Both the position numbers and the translations under genes were made by a program. From assembly GCF_014192715.1 (NCBI RefSeq), contig NZ_JACHYH010000006.1, positions 181,407 through 245,406 of the forward strand: a stretch of 64,000 bases of DNA, read 5' to 3'. This document shows, one piece after another, positions 24,291-32,997 of this stretch (position 1 is the first letter of the stretch; each line of letters starts with the position of its first letter). A model generated the notes under the pieces. The model was not told the DNA's origin and did no database searches. It was given only the letters and a program-made list of their open reading frames with translations. Source of the DNA: Luteibacter sp. Sphag1AF. GTDB lineage: Bacteria > Pseudomonadota > Gammaproteobacteria > Xanthomonadales > Rhodanobacteraceae.

Positions 24291-26900
24291 TCAAGCACTG
24301 CCAGCGGGCGCCAGACCTTCGGTCAGAAGCCTTTGCCGCTCGCCAAGCAGTTTTTCAAAACTGATGGCCGGCAGCGGCCGGCAGAACAGATAGCCCTGCA
24401 ATTCGTCGCATCCGTTGGCCCGCAGGAAATTCAGGTGCTGCTCGATTTCCACACCTTCGGCCACGACGCCCCGCTTCAGCCGGTGGGCCATGTCGATGGT
24501 GGCGCGCACGATGGCCTCGTCGTCGGGGTCCACACCAATGTTGCGTACGAAGCTCTGGTCGATCTTGATGCGGTCGGCAGGAAGGCGCCGCAGGTAGTCC
24601 AGTGATGCCGCACCGGTGCCGAAATCGTCGATGGCAATGCGACAACCCATCGCATGCAGCGCATCAAGACTTTCGACCAGGTGCGGCACGGTCTTCACGC
24701 TGATGCTTTCGGTCACTTCCAGCTCGAGGCAGGATGGGTCCAGCCCGGTGTCGATCAATGCGCCGGCCACCGTGGCCACGAGGTTGGGCTGCATCAGCTG
24801 CACGGCCGACAGGTTTACGCCCAGGCGCAGACGCAGGCCAAACATTTTCTCCCAGGCATGCGCCTGCGCGCAGGCCGTACGCATCACCCATTCGCCAATG
24901 GACACGATGAGACCACTGGCTTCGGCCAGCGGAATGAAGAATGCGGGCGAGATGGTGCCAAGCTCCGGATGCTCCCAGCGCACCAGCGCTTCCATGCCAA
25001 CGATATCCTCGGTCATGGTGTCGACCTGCGGCTGGTAGAACACGCGCAACTCACCGTTGCGTTCGGCATGGCGCAGCTTGGCTTTCAGTGCGACGTGCTG
25101 TTGCTGGGAGAGGTCGGAGCTGGGGGCATAGATCTGGAAATTGTTGCGCCCCAGACTCTTCGCGCCATACATCGCCTCATCCGCATGCCGCAGCAGATGC
25201 TCGCCGTCGGAGGCATCGTCGGGGAAGAACGCCACGCCGATGGATACCGTCATCTGCAGCTCGGAACCATCGTCCAGCGGCAACGGCGTTTCCATCACCT
25301 GGACGATCTTCTCCGCGATACGCAGCACGTCATCACGCTTGATGATGTGCCGCAGGATCAAGGTGAACTCGTCACCCGCATAACGGGCCACGGTGTCGGA
25401 TGCGCGCACGCTGGCGCGCAGGCGCCGCGCTACGGCAGACAGCACCTGGTCGCCCACGCTGTGACCCAGTGTGTCGTTGATGCTCTTGAAGCGGTCAAGG
25501 TCCACGAACAGCGCGGCAAAGCATTCGCCCGTGCGCTGCGCCTCGCGGATGGTGGTGTCCAGACGGTCATTGAACAGCAGCCGGTTCGGCAGCCCGGTCA
25601 GGCCATCGAGCAAACCCTTGGCCCGACCCTGCTCGCGCGTGCGGCGCAGTTCCAGTGCCGATGCAAAGCGCGACGACGCCGCGCGCAGCGCAGGCTCCAG
25701 CACACGCGCATCATCCAGCGCCCGCCTGCGACCCACAAACATCGCGCCCAGCACAGCACGCCGCTCGTCGATCAATGGCAGGAATGCAAACGAATTCAGA
25801 CTCAGCGCATCCACCAGCGGGTCAGCAACCGTGCCCACATCGGACGGCTGAAGCCGGACCACCGCATTGCCCGCCAGGCAGGACATCAGCAGCGGCAAAC
25901 TGCCCTCTTCCGGCCACACCACCGTTCCCGGGCCGTTCCACAGGCGAATCAGGGGTGGCGCGGGCGAATCGCCCTCGATCATCGTTGACCAGATGGCGAC
26001 GACATCAAGCTCCAGTGCGTCTGCAAGCATCGCTGCCGCCTCGCCCATGCCTTCATCGTCACTGGCGGACGCATCAAGCAACGACAGAAGCGACAGTGCG
26101 CGCTCGGCCATTTCGCTGGAACGGAAGTCGCGGAAGGCAATCGCAATGCGATGCTCACCGGCCTGCTCGATGCGACGGATGTCGATCTCGCCGGGGATGT
26201 CCACGCCCTCCGGACGGCACAGGCTGCACAACAATGCATCGGCGTTCGCGGCAGGCCAGGGCGTGCCGTTGCTCAACCGGAACACGCTGCCAACCGTGGC
26301 TCCGTCGCGCAGAAACGCGGCATCGGTAAAAAGGCGGGCAAACGCATCGCCCACTTCGATAATCCGCCCGGTGCCGGCAGCCGCCACGATCCAGGCGCAG
26401 CCAGCGTCGAACGCAAAACGATAGTCGCCCGCGGTGCCGGACGTCACCGGCAGCACGGGTGCGGGCACGGGAGCGGCAACAACCCGGACATCAGGTGGCG
26501 GCGGATACGGCGCGGGCGGATGAGCCACCACGCTGGCCATGGCGCGACGCGCACGCGCCAGCAACTCGTCCTCCAGCATCTCCGCGCGAACCCAGTCGAC
26601 CGTGTCCGCAGGCATGAACTGGAGCGCCGCCGCATCAGGCAGCACGCAGATCAGCGGAACGCGGGCATACAGCGGCAACGCACGAAGTGCTTCAACCGCC
26701 GCCAGACCATGACCGGCATGACCGTCGATTTCCACGACCATCAGCGCCAGCGGCGGATGCTCATCCAGCAAACTGCGCAGATGGGCAAGATCTCGTGCGC
26801 TGTACAGCGCAATGTCGTCTCCCCCATCCAGTGCATCGAACATGGAGCGGCGCAGTTCGCGACGTTCCGTGAAAAGGATGACCCCCCAGGCCTCGCTCAT
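24291..26900 (-). CDS. Bifunctional GGDEF-EAL protein with N-terminal receiver-like and GAF regions
   Basis: An 869-residue cytoplasmic cyclic-di-GMP protein. Residues 1-125 look like a degenerate receiver fold (ALMVVEIDGHAGHG). A PAS-like region follows, then a GAF-like region around 270-420. The GGDEF domain has 'LDGLTGLPNRLLFNDRL' and site AGDEF (508-512) with an RxxD inhibitory site five residues before it (RASD). The EAL domain begins at Glu637 (EALVRWEHP) and keeps 'NLSAVQL', 'EVTES', 'DDFGTG', 'KIDQSFV' and 'AEGVE', so phosphodiesterase activity is likely. AGDEF variants can be active, so cyclase activity is possible. It follows the upstream small gene by ten bases; start chosen at the first ATG of the receiver-like domain. 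Confidence 0.88.
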   Translation of the reverse strand: MSEAWGVILFTERRELRRSMFDALDGGDDIALYSARDLAHLRSLLDEHPPLALMVVEIDGHAGHGLAAVEALRALPLYARVPLICVLPDAAALQFMPADTVDWVRAEMLEDELLARARRAMASVVAHPPAPYPPPPDVRVVAAPVPAPVLPVTSGTAGDYRFAFDAGCAWIVAAAGTGRIIEVGDAFARLFTDAAFLRDGATVGSVFRLSNGTPWPAANADALLCSLCRPEGVDIPGEIDIRRIEQAGEHRIAIAFRDFRSSEMAERALSLLSLLDASASDDEGMGEAAAMLADALELDVVAIWSTMIEGDSPAPPLIRLWNGPGTVVWPEEGSLPLLMSCLAGNAVVRLQPSDVGTVADPLVDALSLNSFAFLPLIDERRAVLGAMFVGRRRALDDARVLEPALRAASSRFASALELRRTREQGRAKGLLDGLTGLPNRLLFNDRLDTTIREAQRTGECFAALFVDLDRFKSINDTLGHSVGDQVLSAVARRLRASVRASDTVARYAGDEFTLILRHIIKRDDVLRIAEKIVQVMETPLPLDDGSELQMTVSIGVAFFPDDASDGEHLLRHADEAMYGAKSLGRNNFQIYAPSSDLSQQQHVALKAKLRHAERNGELRVFYQPQVDTMTEDIVGMEALVRWEHPELGTISPAFFIPLAEASGLIVSIGEWVMRTACAQAHAWEKMFGLRLRLGVNLSAVQLMQPNLVATVAGALIDTGLDPSCLELEVTESISVKTVPHLVESLDALHAMGCRIAIDDFGTGAASLDYLRRLPADRIKIDQSFVRNIGVDPDDEAIVRATIDMAHRLKRGVVAEGVEIEQHLNFLRANGCDELQGYLFCRPLPAISFEKLLGERQRLLTEGLAPAGSA

Positions 26901-26910
26901 TGATACGTAC

Positions 26911-27393
26911 TCATACGACCCAGCGCCCGTCACGAAGACGGGGTTTGACGGTGCGGGTGCGCCAGTCGGCATCCACCCGCGCCACGACGTTGTCCAGCGC
27001 CCCCAGCAAGGACGAACTGGCTCCCAGAAGAACGACCCGGCGCACGTGTTCGGTCTGCGCGCGCGCAAGTTGCCGCAGAAGCGCACTGTCGGTGGCGCTT
27101 GGCACGCCCTCGGGCATCTCCACCAGGTAAACGCCGAAATGCAGGCTTTGCAGGATGTAACGCAACGCATCACCCAGGCGGACGCAGCCAGGAACGCGCA
27201 TCTGCGCATCCCTCAGACTGCACAGCCCCTCGCCCTGACGCCACAGATACACCGCCTGCCCGGTGCGCCGGGCCACCAGCCGGAACTGGTCCAGCAGGGG
27301 GGCGGAGTCGTCAGTGTCCAGCGCAACCAGAGGACCGGCGGCTGACAGGATGCTCTCGAAGACCTCGGTCCCTGAATGCGCGTCGGTATGCAT
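26911..27393 (-). CDS. Unrecognised 160-residue protein resembling the N-terminal domain of Ycf46-like AAA proteins
   Basis: I do not recognise a full family. The sequence has alternating beta strands and helices: 'PLVALDTDDSAPLLDQFRLV', 'RRTGQAVYLWRQGEGL', 'DALRYILQSLHFGVYLVEMP' and 'LARAQTEHVRRVVLLGAS'. This order (acidic patch, 'ARRTGxxxYxW', a helix, a hydrophobic strand, then 'VVLLGAS') is like the N-terminal, pre-AAA domain of Ycf46-type ATPases, but no Walker motif follows. It sits ten bases upstream of the GGDEF-EAL gene, so a regulatory link to cyclic-di-GMP signalling is likely. The start at 27393 is preferred; an upstream ATG at 27465 would add 24 residues. No clear Shine-Dalgarno is seen for either. 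Confidence 0.65.
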   Translation of the reverse strand: MHTDAHSGTEVFESILSAAGPLVALDTDDSAPLLDQFRLVARRTGQAVYLWRQGEGLCSLRDAQMRVPGCVRLGDALRYILQSLHFGVYLVEMPEGVPSATDSALLRQLARAQTEHVRRVVLLGASSSLLGALDNVVARVDADWRTRTVKPRLRDGRWVV

Positions 27394-27538
27394 TGTTCGT
27401 ACGGCGGCTGTGATGCCACAAGTATTGTGCCAATCCGCCCGGCGCGCCAGATAGCCCGTTCGCATTTCTGCCGCCATCTCGCAATCGGAGCGGCACAACG
27501 GTAAGGTGGCGCGATCACTCGCTATCGCCAGATGAGCC

Positions 27539-29596
27539 ATGTTTGAAGGACTGCGTTTTAAACACTGGAAAACCAGCGAAGACGAAAGCGGCATCGTCGT
27601 CCTCACCCTGGACCGCGAAGGCAGCAGCGTCAACGCTCTGTCGCGCGAGGTTCTGGGCGAACTCAACGACATCGTCGAGCGCCTGGCCATTGAGAATCCG
27701 CCCGGGGTGATCATCCACTCGGCCAAGCCCTCGGGCTTTGCGGCCGGTGCCGATATCAAGGAATTTATCGAATTTGCCAAAGAAGGCGGTGTTCTGGAAA
27801 GCATCCAGAACGGCCAGCGCATCTTCGAGAATCTTGCCCGCCTTCCCTGCCCCACAGTCGCCGCCATCCACGGCGCGTGCATGGGCGGCGGCACCGAACT
27901 GGCCCTCGCCTGCCGCATGCGCATTGCAGCGGACGACGAGCGCACGAAGATCGGCCTGCCCGAAGTCATGCTCGGCATCCACCCCGGCTGGGGCGGCACC
28001 GCCCGCCTGCCGCGCCTGATCGGTGCGCCCGATGCGCTGCCGGCCATGCTCACCGGCAAGCCGTTCAACGCGCGTCGCGCGAAAGCAGTGGGCCTTGTTG
28101 ACCGCATCGCCCGACCGGACGAGCTGCTGGCAGAGGCACGTCATCTGCTCAAGCGCCCGACGAAGCAGGCATTTGCGTTGCGCGCCAAAGCGTGGGCCAC
28201 CAACACCTGGCCGGCCCGGCAGATCATCGCGCCGATGGTGCTCAAGCAGACGGCAGCGAAGGTGCGCAAGGAACACTATCCGGCGCCGTTTGCACTGATC
28301 GAGGTGTGGCGTCGCGGTGGCAGCAACATCCAGCAGCGTCTGAAGCTGGAAGCGAAATCGGTGGCGAAGCTTGCCGAAACGGCGACCGCCCGCAACCTCA
28401 TCCGCATCTTCTTCCTGCAGGAACGCCTCAAGGGTCTCGGCGGCGGCGCAGAGCATGGCATCGAACACGTGCATGTAGTCGGCGCCGGCGTCATGGGCGG
28501 CGACATCGCGGCGTGGGCAGCACTGAAGGGCTTCAACGTCACGCTGCAGGATCGCGAACTCAAGTTCATCGAGCCGGCGCTGAAACGCGCCCGCGCGATG
28601 TACGAGAAAAAACTCAAGGCGCCCGCAAAAGTCGAGGAAGCGGTCAAGCGTCTGCGTGCGGATGTGGAAGGCAAAGGCGTCGCCGAAGCCGATCTCGCCA
28701 TCGAGGCCATTTTCGAAAACGCGCAGGCCAAGCACGACCTCTACGCCGCCATCGAGCCGCAGTTCCAGGCCGATGAAATTCTCGCGACCAACACCTCAAG
28801 CATTCCGCTGGACGAACTGCGTCAGGGCCTGAAAGCGCCGCAGCGCTTCCTCGGCCTGCACTTCTTCAATCCGGTGGCGCAGATGCCGCTGGTGGAAGTG
28901 GTCCGCCACGACGGCCTGGACCCTGCCATCGAAAAACGCGCCCTCGCCTTCTGCAAGGCCATCGGCAAACTGCCGGTGCCGGTCAAGGGCACGCCGGGAT
29001 TCCTGGTCAACCGCATCCTCATGCCGTACCTCATGGAATCCATGCGCCTTTACAACGAAGGCGTGCCGGGTCCGGTGCTGGATCGCGAAGCAAAGAAGTT
29101 CGGCATGCCGATGGGCCCGATCGAGCTGGCCGACACGGTGGGCCTGGACGTCTGCGCCTCGGTAGGCAAGGAACTGGCCCCCTTCCTCGGCCTGGAAATT
29201 CCGCAGGGCCTGGAAGCCAAACTGGCTGCCAACAAGCGCGGCAAGAAGGATGGCGAAGGCCTCTACGTGTGGAAGGAAGGCAAGCCGGAAAAGCCGGAAG
29301 TGGATCCGAACTACGTGCCGCCCGCCGATGTGCAGGACCGCATGATTCTGCCGATGGTCAACGAAGCCGTCGCCTGCCTCGCCGAAGGCGTGGTGGACGA
29401 TGCCGACCTGCTGGATGCCGGCGTCATCTTCGGCACCGGCTTCGCGCCGTTCCGGGGCGGCCCCATCCAGTACGTGCGCGCGGAAGGCGTCGCTGCCGTG
29501 CGCGCCCGCCTCGACAAGCTGGCGGAACGTCACGGCGCGCGCTTCAAGCCGAAGGAAGGCTGGGACAACCCGGTACTCACCCAGCCGCTGGCCTGA
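27539..29596 (+). CDS. fadJ: 3-hydroxyacyl-CoA dehydrogenase / enoyl-CoA hydratase, FadJ-like
   Basis: A 685-residue fused beta-oxidation enzyme. The N-terminal crotonase domain has 'AGADIKEF' and the catalytic Glu residues Glu120 (GGGTELALAC) and Glu142 (GLPEVMLG). The NAD-binding domain begins near residue 312 (VVGAGVMGGDIAAW), with 'HFFNPVAQMPLVEVV' and the C-terminal dehydrogenase domain (GTGFAPFRGGP). It hydrates enoyl-CoA and oxidises 3-hydroxyacyl-CoA. No thiolase gene is adjacent, unlike fadBA operons. It is divergent from the cyclic-di-GMP gene pair and ends at a strong terminator. Confidence 0.9.
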   Translation: MFEGLRFKHWKTSEDESGIVVLTLDREGSSVNALSREVLGELNDIVERLAIENPPGVIIHSAKPSGFAAGADIKEFIEFAKEGGVLESIQNGQRIFENLARLPCPTVAAIHGACMGGGTELALACRMRIAADDERTKIGLPEVMLGIHPGWGGTARLPRLIGAPDALPAMLTGKPFNARRAKAVGLVDRIARPDELLAEARHLLKRPTKQAFALRAKAWATNTWPARQIIAPMVLKQTAAKVRKEHYPAPFALIEVWRRGGSNIQQRLKLEAKSVAKLAETATARNLIRIFFLQERLKGLGGGAEHGIEHVHVVGAGVMGGDIAAWAALKGFNVTLQDRELKFIEPALKRARAMYEKKLKAPAKVEEAVKRLRADVEGKGVAEADLAIEAIFENAQAKHDLYAAIEPQFQADEILATNTSSIPLDELRQGLKAPQRFLGLHFFNPVAQMPLVEVVRHDGLDPAIEKRALAFCKAIGKLPVPVKGTPGFLVNRILMPYLMESMRLYNEGVPGPVLDREAKKFGMPMGPIELADTVGLDVCASVGKELAPFLGLEIPQGLEAKLAANKRGKKDGEGLYVWKEGKPEKPEVDPNYVPPADVQDRMILPMVNEAVACLAEGVVDDADLLDAGVIFGTGFAPFRGGPIQYVRAEGVAAVRARLDKLAERHGARFKPKEGWDNPVLTQPLA

Positions 29597-29620
29597 TCGC
29601 CACCGGTTGGGACGAAAAGA

Positions 29621-29646
29621 AAAAGGGAGCATGTGCTCCCTTTTTT
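29621..29646. terminator. Bidirectional rho-independent terminator
   Basis: Perfect stem of about ten bases (AAAGGGAGC ... GCTCCCTTT) with a four-base loop and T-runs on both strands, between the convergent fadJ and DUF2058 genes. Confidence 0.92.
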
Positions 29647-29668
29647 GTGCCTCAGCAGCGACTGACGA

Positions 29669-30310
29669 TCACCACATCAGATCATCAGGCACGCCATCGT
29701 CGCCTTCATCGACCGCATTGGGATCGACCACCAGGGCAATATGCTCCGGCGCGACGTCGCGGATCTGCTCGATCACCTTGCGATCCAGCAGCAGATAACG
29801 CCCGCCGTGCTGCACGACACCCAACTCGCCCGCATTGAGCGCGACCAGCTGCGCGTCGTCCACGTACACGCGACGGATCTTGTCGCCATAAGGAAAATGC
29901 CGGACTTTGTCGGCATCCGGCTTGTTCAGCGCATTGCCAGCCAGCAACTGCTCCAGCTTGCGCTTGCGCTCCTTGCGCAGGCGCGCCACTTCGGCCGCCT
30001 CCTGTTCCAGGCGCTTGCGCTCAGCCGCCTCGGCCTGCGAGCGGATGGCATACGCCTTGGCCAGGTCGATCTCGCCGTCCTTGCGCGGAGCAGGAGCGCC
30101 CTGCGGACGCTGCGGTTTGCCGCCGCGCTGGTTGTTGTTGCCGCCACCGGAAGCAGGCCGGTTGTTGCGTCCGGCCGGTGCCGCACCCTGCGGGCGCTTG
30201 CCCTGCTGGGAACCGGAGCCCTGAGGACGCGGCGCAGGCGCGCGCTTTTCCTCCCGGGCGGGAGGAGTGAAGCCTGCTTTCAGCAGGAGATCGCGAAGTG
30301 AATCTGCCAT
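29669..30310 (-). CDS. DUF2058 (YaiL-type) nucleic acid-associated protein
   Basis: A 213-residue protein starting 'MADSLRDLLLKAGF', the typical DUF2058 N-terminus. A low-complexity Pro/Arg/Gly/Asn/Gln-rich region spans about residues 20-80, then a charged coiled-coil (AEAAERKRLEQEAAEVARL) and a compact C-terminal domain (VRHFPYGDKIRRVYVDDAQL...). Family members are reported to associate with RNA or polynucleotides; the disordered segment here is unusually Gln/Gly-rich and could promote condensation. It follows slyX by 19 bases in the ugd-slyX-DUF2058 operon. Confidence 0.85.
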   Translation of the reverse strand: MADSLRDLLLKAGFTPPAREEKRAPAPRPQGSGSQQGKRPQGAAPAGRNNRPASGGGNNNQRGGKPQRPQGAPAPRKDGEIDLAKAYAIRSQAEAAERKRLEQEAAEVARLRKERKRKLEQLLAGNALNKPDADKVRHFPYGDKIRRVYVDDAQLVALNAGELGVVQHGGRYLLLDRKVIEQIRDVAPEHIALVVDPNAVDEGDDGVPDDLMW

Positions 30311-30329
30311 GGAATGCTCTTGATGCGGC

Positions 30330-30545
30330 TCAGTAGTGCGGCGGCGGTGGTTCGGCATGCGGATCACCACCGATGCCCGCGCGCAGGGAAGTCAGGTCCG
30401 AGTGCAGGGCGCGCATGGCGCGCTCAAGCGCCGCCAGACGCTGGGAGATATCGGCATCAGCGGACGACAGCCCGTTGACCGTATCCTCGACGAAGGCCAG
30501 CTTGACCTCAAGCTCGGTAACCCGGTTGTCCATGTTGTTGCTCAC
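30330..30545 (-). CDS. slyX: SlyX family coiled-coil protein
   Basis: A 71-residue protein with '[19 protein letters not shown]', a SlyX coiled-coil, ending in a His/Pro tail (PPPPHY). The function is unknown. The start is GTG at 30545, overlapping the stop of ugd by GTGA, with a GAGG about nine bases upstream; an internal ATG at 30533 is the alternative. It is translationally coupled to ugd. Confidence 0.88.
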   Translation of the reverse strand: MSNNMDNRVTELEVKLAFVEDTVNGLSSADADISQRLAALERAMRALHSDLTSLRAGIGGDPHAEPPPPHY

Positions 30546-31885
30546 GGGGATTGCCTCAGGCTGCGGCCACGGCCAATGCCGTAGTACGCCAGGCCCGCAT
30601 CTTCCACCGCCACCGGGTCATACAGGTTACGGCCATCGAAGATGGCTGGCGTTTTCAGAAGACCCTGGACGCGGCTGAAGTCGGGGCTGCGGAATGCCTT
30701 CCACTCGGTAACGATGGCAAGCACATCGGCGCCTTCCAGCGCCTGATAAGGCCGGTCGCACAGCACCAGGTCATCACGCTCGCCGTAAATGCGGCGGGTT
30801 TCGTCTGCCGCTTCCGGATCGCACGCGCGAACCGTGGCGCCTGCATCCCACAGCTGCTCCATCAGGCGACGGCTTGAGGCTTCACGCATGTCGTCGGTGT
30901 TGGGCTTGAATGCGAGACCCCAGATGGCCACCGTCTTGCCGGCCAGCTCGCCGTTGAAGTGACGCGAAATGAGTTCGAACAGCTTCGACTTCTGCGCGTC
31001 GTTGACCGCCTCCACGGCATTGAGCAGCACGGCCTCGTAACCATAGGCATGCGCCGTACGACCAAGGGCCTGCACATCCTTCGGGAAGCACGAACCACCG
31101 TAACCGGCGCCCGGATAGATGAAGCTGTAGCCAATGCGCGGGTCCGAGCCGATGCCCTGGCGAACCAGCTCGACGTCGGCGCCCACGCGCTCTGCGATAT
31201 TGGCAATTTCGTTCATGAAGCTGATCTTGGTCGCCAGCATCGCGTTGGCGGCGTATTTGGTCAGCTCAGCCGAACGCTCATCCATCACCACCATGCGGTC
31301 GTGATTGCGATTGAACGGCGCGTAGAGCTTGCGCAGCTGGGTCACGGCGCGCGGGCTGGAAGCGCCCACGATGATGCGATCCGGGCGCAGGCAGTCCTCG
31401 ACCGCATCGCCCTCTTTCAGGAATTCGGGATTGGAGACCACGTCGAATTCGACGCTTGCCTCACGCGCCGCAAGACGCGACGCCACCATGTCGCGCACGC
31501 GATCGGCCGTACCCACCGGCACGGTGGACTTGTTCACGATCACGGCATAACGCCCCAGGTGATCGCCCACCGAGCGCGCGACGGCCAGCACGTATTTCAG
31601 GTCGGCGCTGCCATCTTCATCGGGCGGGGTGCCCACCGCGATGAAAATGATGTCGCCATGAGCTACAGCAGGAGCGGCTTCGGTGGTGAAATCCAGCCGG
31701 CCTTCCTCGTGGTTGCGCCGGACCATGGGCTCAAGCCCCGGCTCGTAAATCGGCACTTCGCCGTTTTTCAGGCACTCCACCTTGTCTGCATCGACGTCCA
31801 CGCACACAACGTGGTTGCCCATTTCCGCCAGACATGCGCCCGTGACGAGGCCCACGTAACCGGTTCCGAAGATCGTGACTTTCAT
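30542..31885 (-). CDS. ugd: UDP-glucose 6-dehydrogenase
   Basis: A 447-residue enzyme oxidising UDP-glucose to UDP-glucuronate. The Rossmann motif is '[20 protein letters not shown]', and the catalytic Cys266 is in '[13 protein letters not shown]'. The central '[21 protein letters not shown]' helix and the C-terminal UDP-binding domain ('[17 protein letters not shown]') are present. The product feeds exopolysaccharide or lipid A decoration. The start at 31885 is the canonical 'MKVTIFGTG'; seven in-frame codons upstream are ignored. It is the first gene of the operon with slyX and DUF2058. Confidence 0.96.
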   Translation of the reverse strand: MKVTIFGTGYVGLVTGACLAEMGNHVVCVDVDADKVECLKNGEVPIYEPGLEPMVRRNHEEGRLDFTTEAAPAVAHGDIIFIAVGTPPDEDGSADLKYVLAVARSVGDHLGRYAVIVNKSTVPVGTADRVRDMVASRLAAREASVEFDVVSNPEFLKEGDAVEDCLRPDRIIVGASSPRAVTQLRKLYAPFNRNHDRMVVMDERSAELTKYAANAMLATKISFMNEIANIAERVGADVELVRQGIGSDPRIGYSFIYPGAGYGGSCFPKDVQALGRTAHAYGYEAVLLNAVEAVNDAQKSKLFELISRHFNGELAGKTVAIWGLAFKPNTDDMREASSRRLMEQLWDAGATVRACDPEAADETRRIYGERDDLVLCDRPYQALEGADVLAIVTEWKAFRSPDFSRVQGLLKTPAIFDGRNLYDPVAVEDAGLAYYGIGRGRSLRQSP

Positions 31886-31987
31886 GACATTCCCTGGCGC
31901 CAGCAAGGCGCCGCGATGGAACGGGGCATTGTAGAAGACCGTGACGCGCCATGCGAGGTGGCGCGGCGTTCCGTCCGCCAGACAACG

Positions 31988-32022
31988 AAAAGGGGTGCGG
32001 ATTGCTCCGCACCCCTTCTTTT
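31988..32022. terminator. Rho-independent terminator after the FKBP gene
   Basis: Twelve-base stem (31990-32001 with 32006-32017) with a four-base loop and T-rich flanks on both strands. It lies 27 bases after the FKBP stop, upstream of ugd. Confidence 0.9.
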
Positions 32023-32048
32023 ACTTTCAGAGCTTTAACGCAACCAGC

Positions 32049-32852
32049 TTACTTGCCGGCGCCGCCCTGCGGACCTGCACCTGCCGGCGTGGCGGCCGTC
32101 TTCAGGAGTTCAACCTCGAAGATGATCGTCGCATTCGGCGGGAAGCCGTTCTCCGGCTTGGCGCCGTAAGCGATGGCTGCCGGGATGAACAGCTTGTACT
32201 TGCCACCGACCTGCATCAGCTGCAGACCTTCGCGGAAGCCCGGGATAACCGAGGCAAGCGGGATCGTGGCCGGTGCGCCGTTCGGGTGCTCGGCATCCTT
32301 GTGGGCAGCCGAGGCGTCAAACACTTCGCCGTTCACAAACGTGCCGGTGTAGTTGATCGAAACCGTGTCGGACGGGCCCGGACGCTGACCGGTACCGGCC
32401 TGGATGACTTCGTACTGCAAACCCGAAGCGGTGGTCTTTACGCCAGGAGCGGACTTGTTCTTGGCAAGGAAGGCAGCGCCTTCCGCGGCATTCTTGGTCG
32501 ACTCTGCGTTGTATTCACGCTCTGCCTTGGCCTTCAGCTGGGTCGTGAACGCGTCACGGACAGCCTTGGCTTCTTCGTTCGACATGGTCGGCTGCTGGCC
32601 CGAGAGGGCAGCCTGCACCGCCTTGCCGACGGTTGCCGGATCAAGCTCGGCGCGGACGAGCGGCGGCAGCTGGCTGGCGATATCCCAACCCACCACGTAG
32701 CTGGCCTTCTGCTTGTCAACCGCACCAGCCGGAGCTGCGGACGTCGCAGCGGCCTTGGGGGTCTTGGCAGCCTGGGCAGATGCGCCCGCGGTCGTGGCCA
32801 GCGCAACAGCCAGCGCGGCGGCCGTCATCGTGGGACGCAAAAAGTGCTTCAT
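32049..32852 (-). CDS. Periplasmic FKBP-type peptidyl-prolyl isomerase (FkpA/Mip-like)
   Basis: A 267-residue protein with a signal peptide (AXA cleavage near ASAQA, residue ~26). The helical N-terminal dimerisation domain spans about 40-135 (YVVGWDIASQL ... ALSGQQPTMSNEEAKAV). The C-terminal FKBP domain has 'GLQYEVIQAGTGQRPGPSD', 'INYTGTFVNGEVFDAS', 'PLASVIPGFREGLQLMQVGG' and 'IPAAIAYGAKP'. It assists folding in the periplasm and may be surface-exposed like Mip. The start at 32852 begins the signal peptide. Confidence 0.92.
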   Translation of the reverse strand: MKHFLRPTMTAAALAVALATTAGASAQAAKTPKAAATSAAPAGAVDKQKASYVVGWDIASQLPPLVRAELDPATVGKAVQAALSGQQPTMSNEEAKAVRDAFTTQLKAKAEREYNAESTKNAAEGAAFLAKNKSAPGVKTTASGLQYEVIQAGTGQRPGPSDTVSINYTGTFVNGEVFDASAAHKDAEHPNGAPATIPLASVIPGFREGLQLMQVGGKYKLFIPAAIAYGAKPENGFPPNATIIFEVELLKTAATPAGAGPQGGAGK

Positions 32853-32997
32853 TCGATACTCCCTCATTCTTGAAAGATTCGGCGACGCCGGTACACCTCC
32901 GTGTGGAGGCAGAACGCCATTGTGCGGTGGTTCGCGCCCAGCTTGCAATGACGGTGGATGGGACAAGGTTCATGGGAAATAGTTCAAGGCGGGCCGC

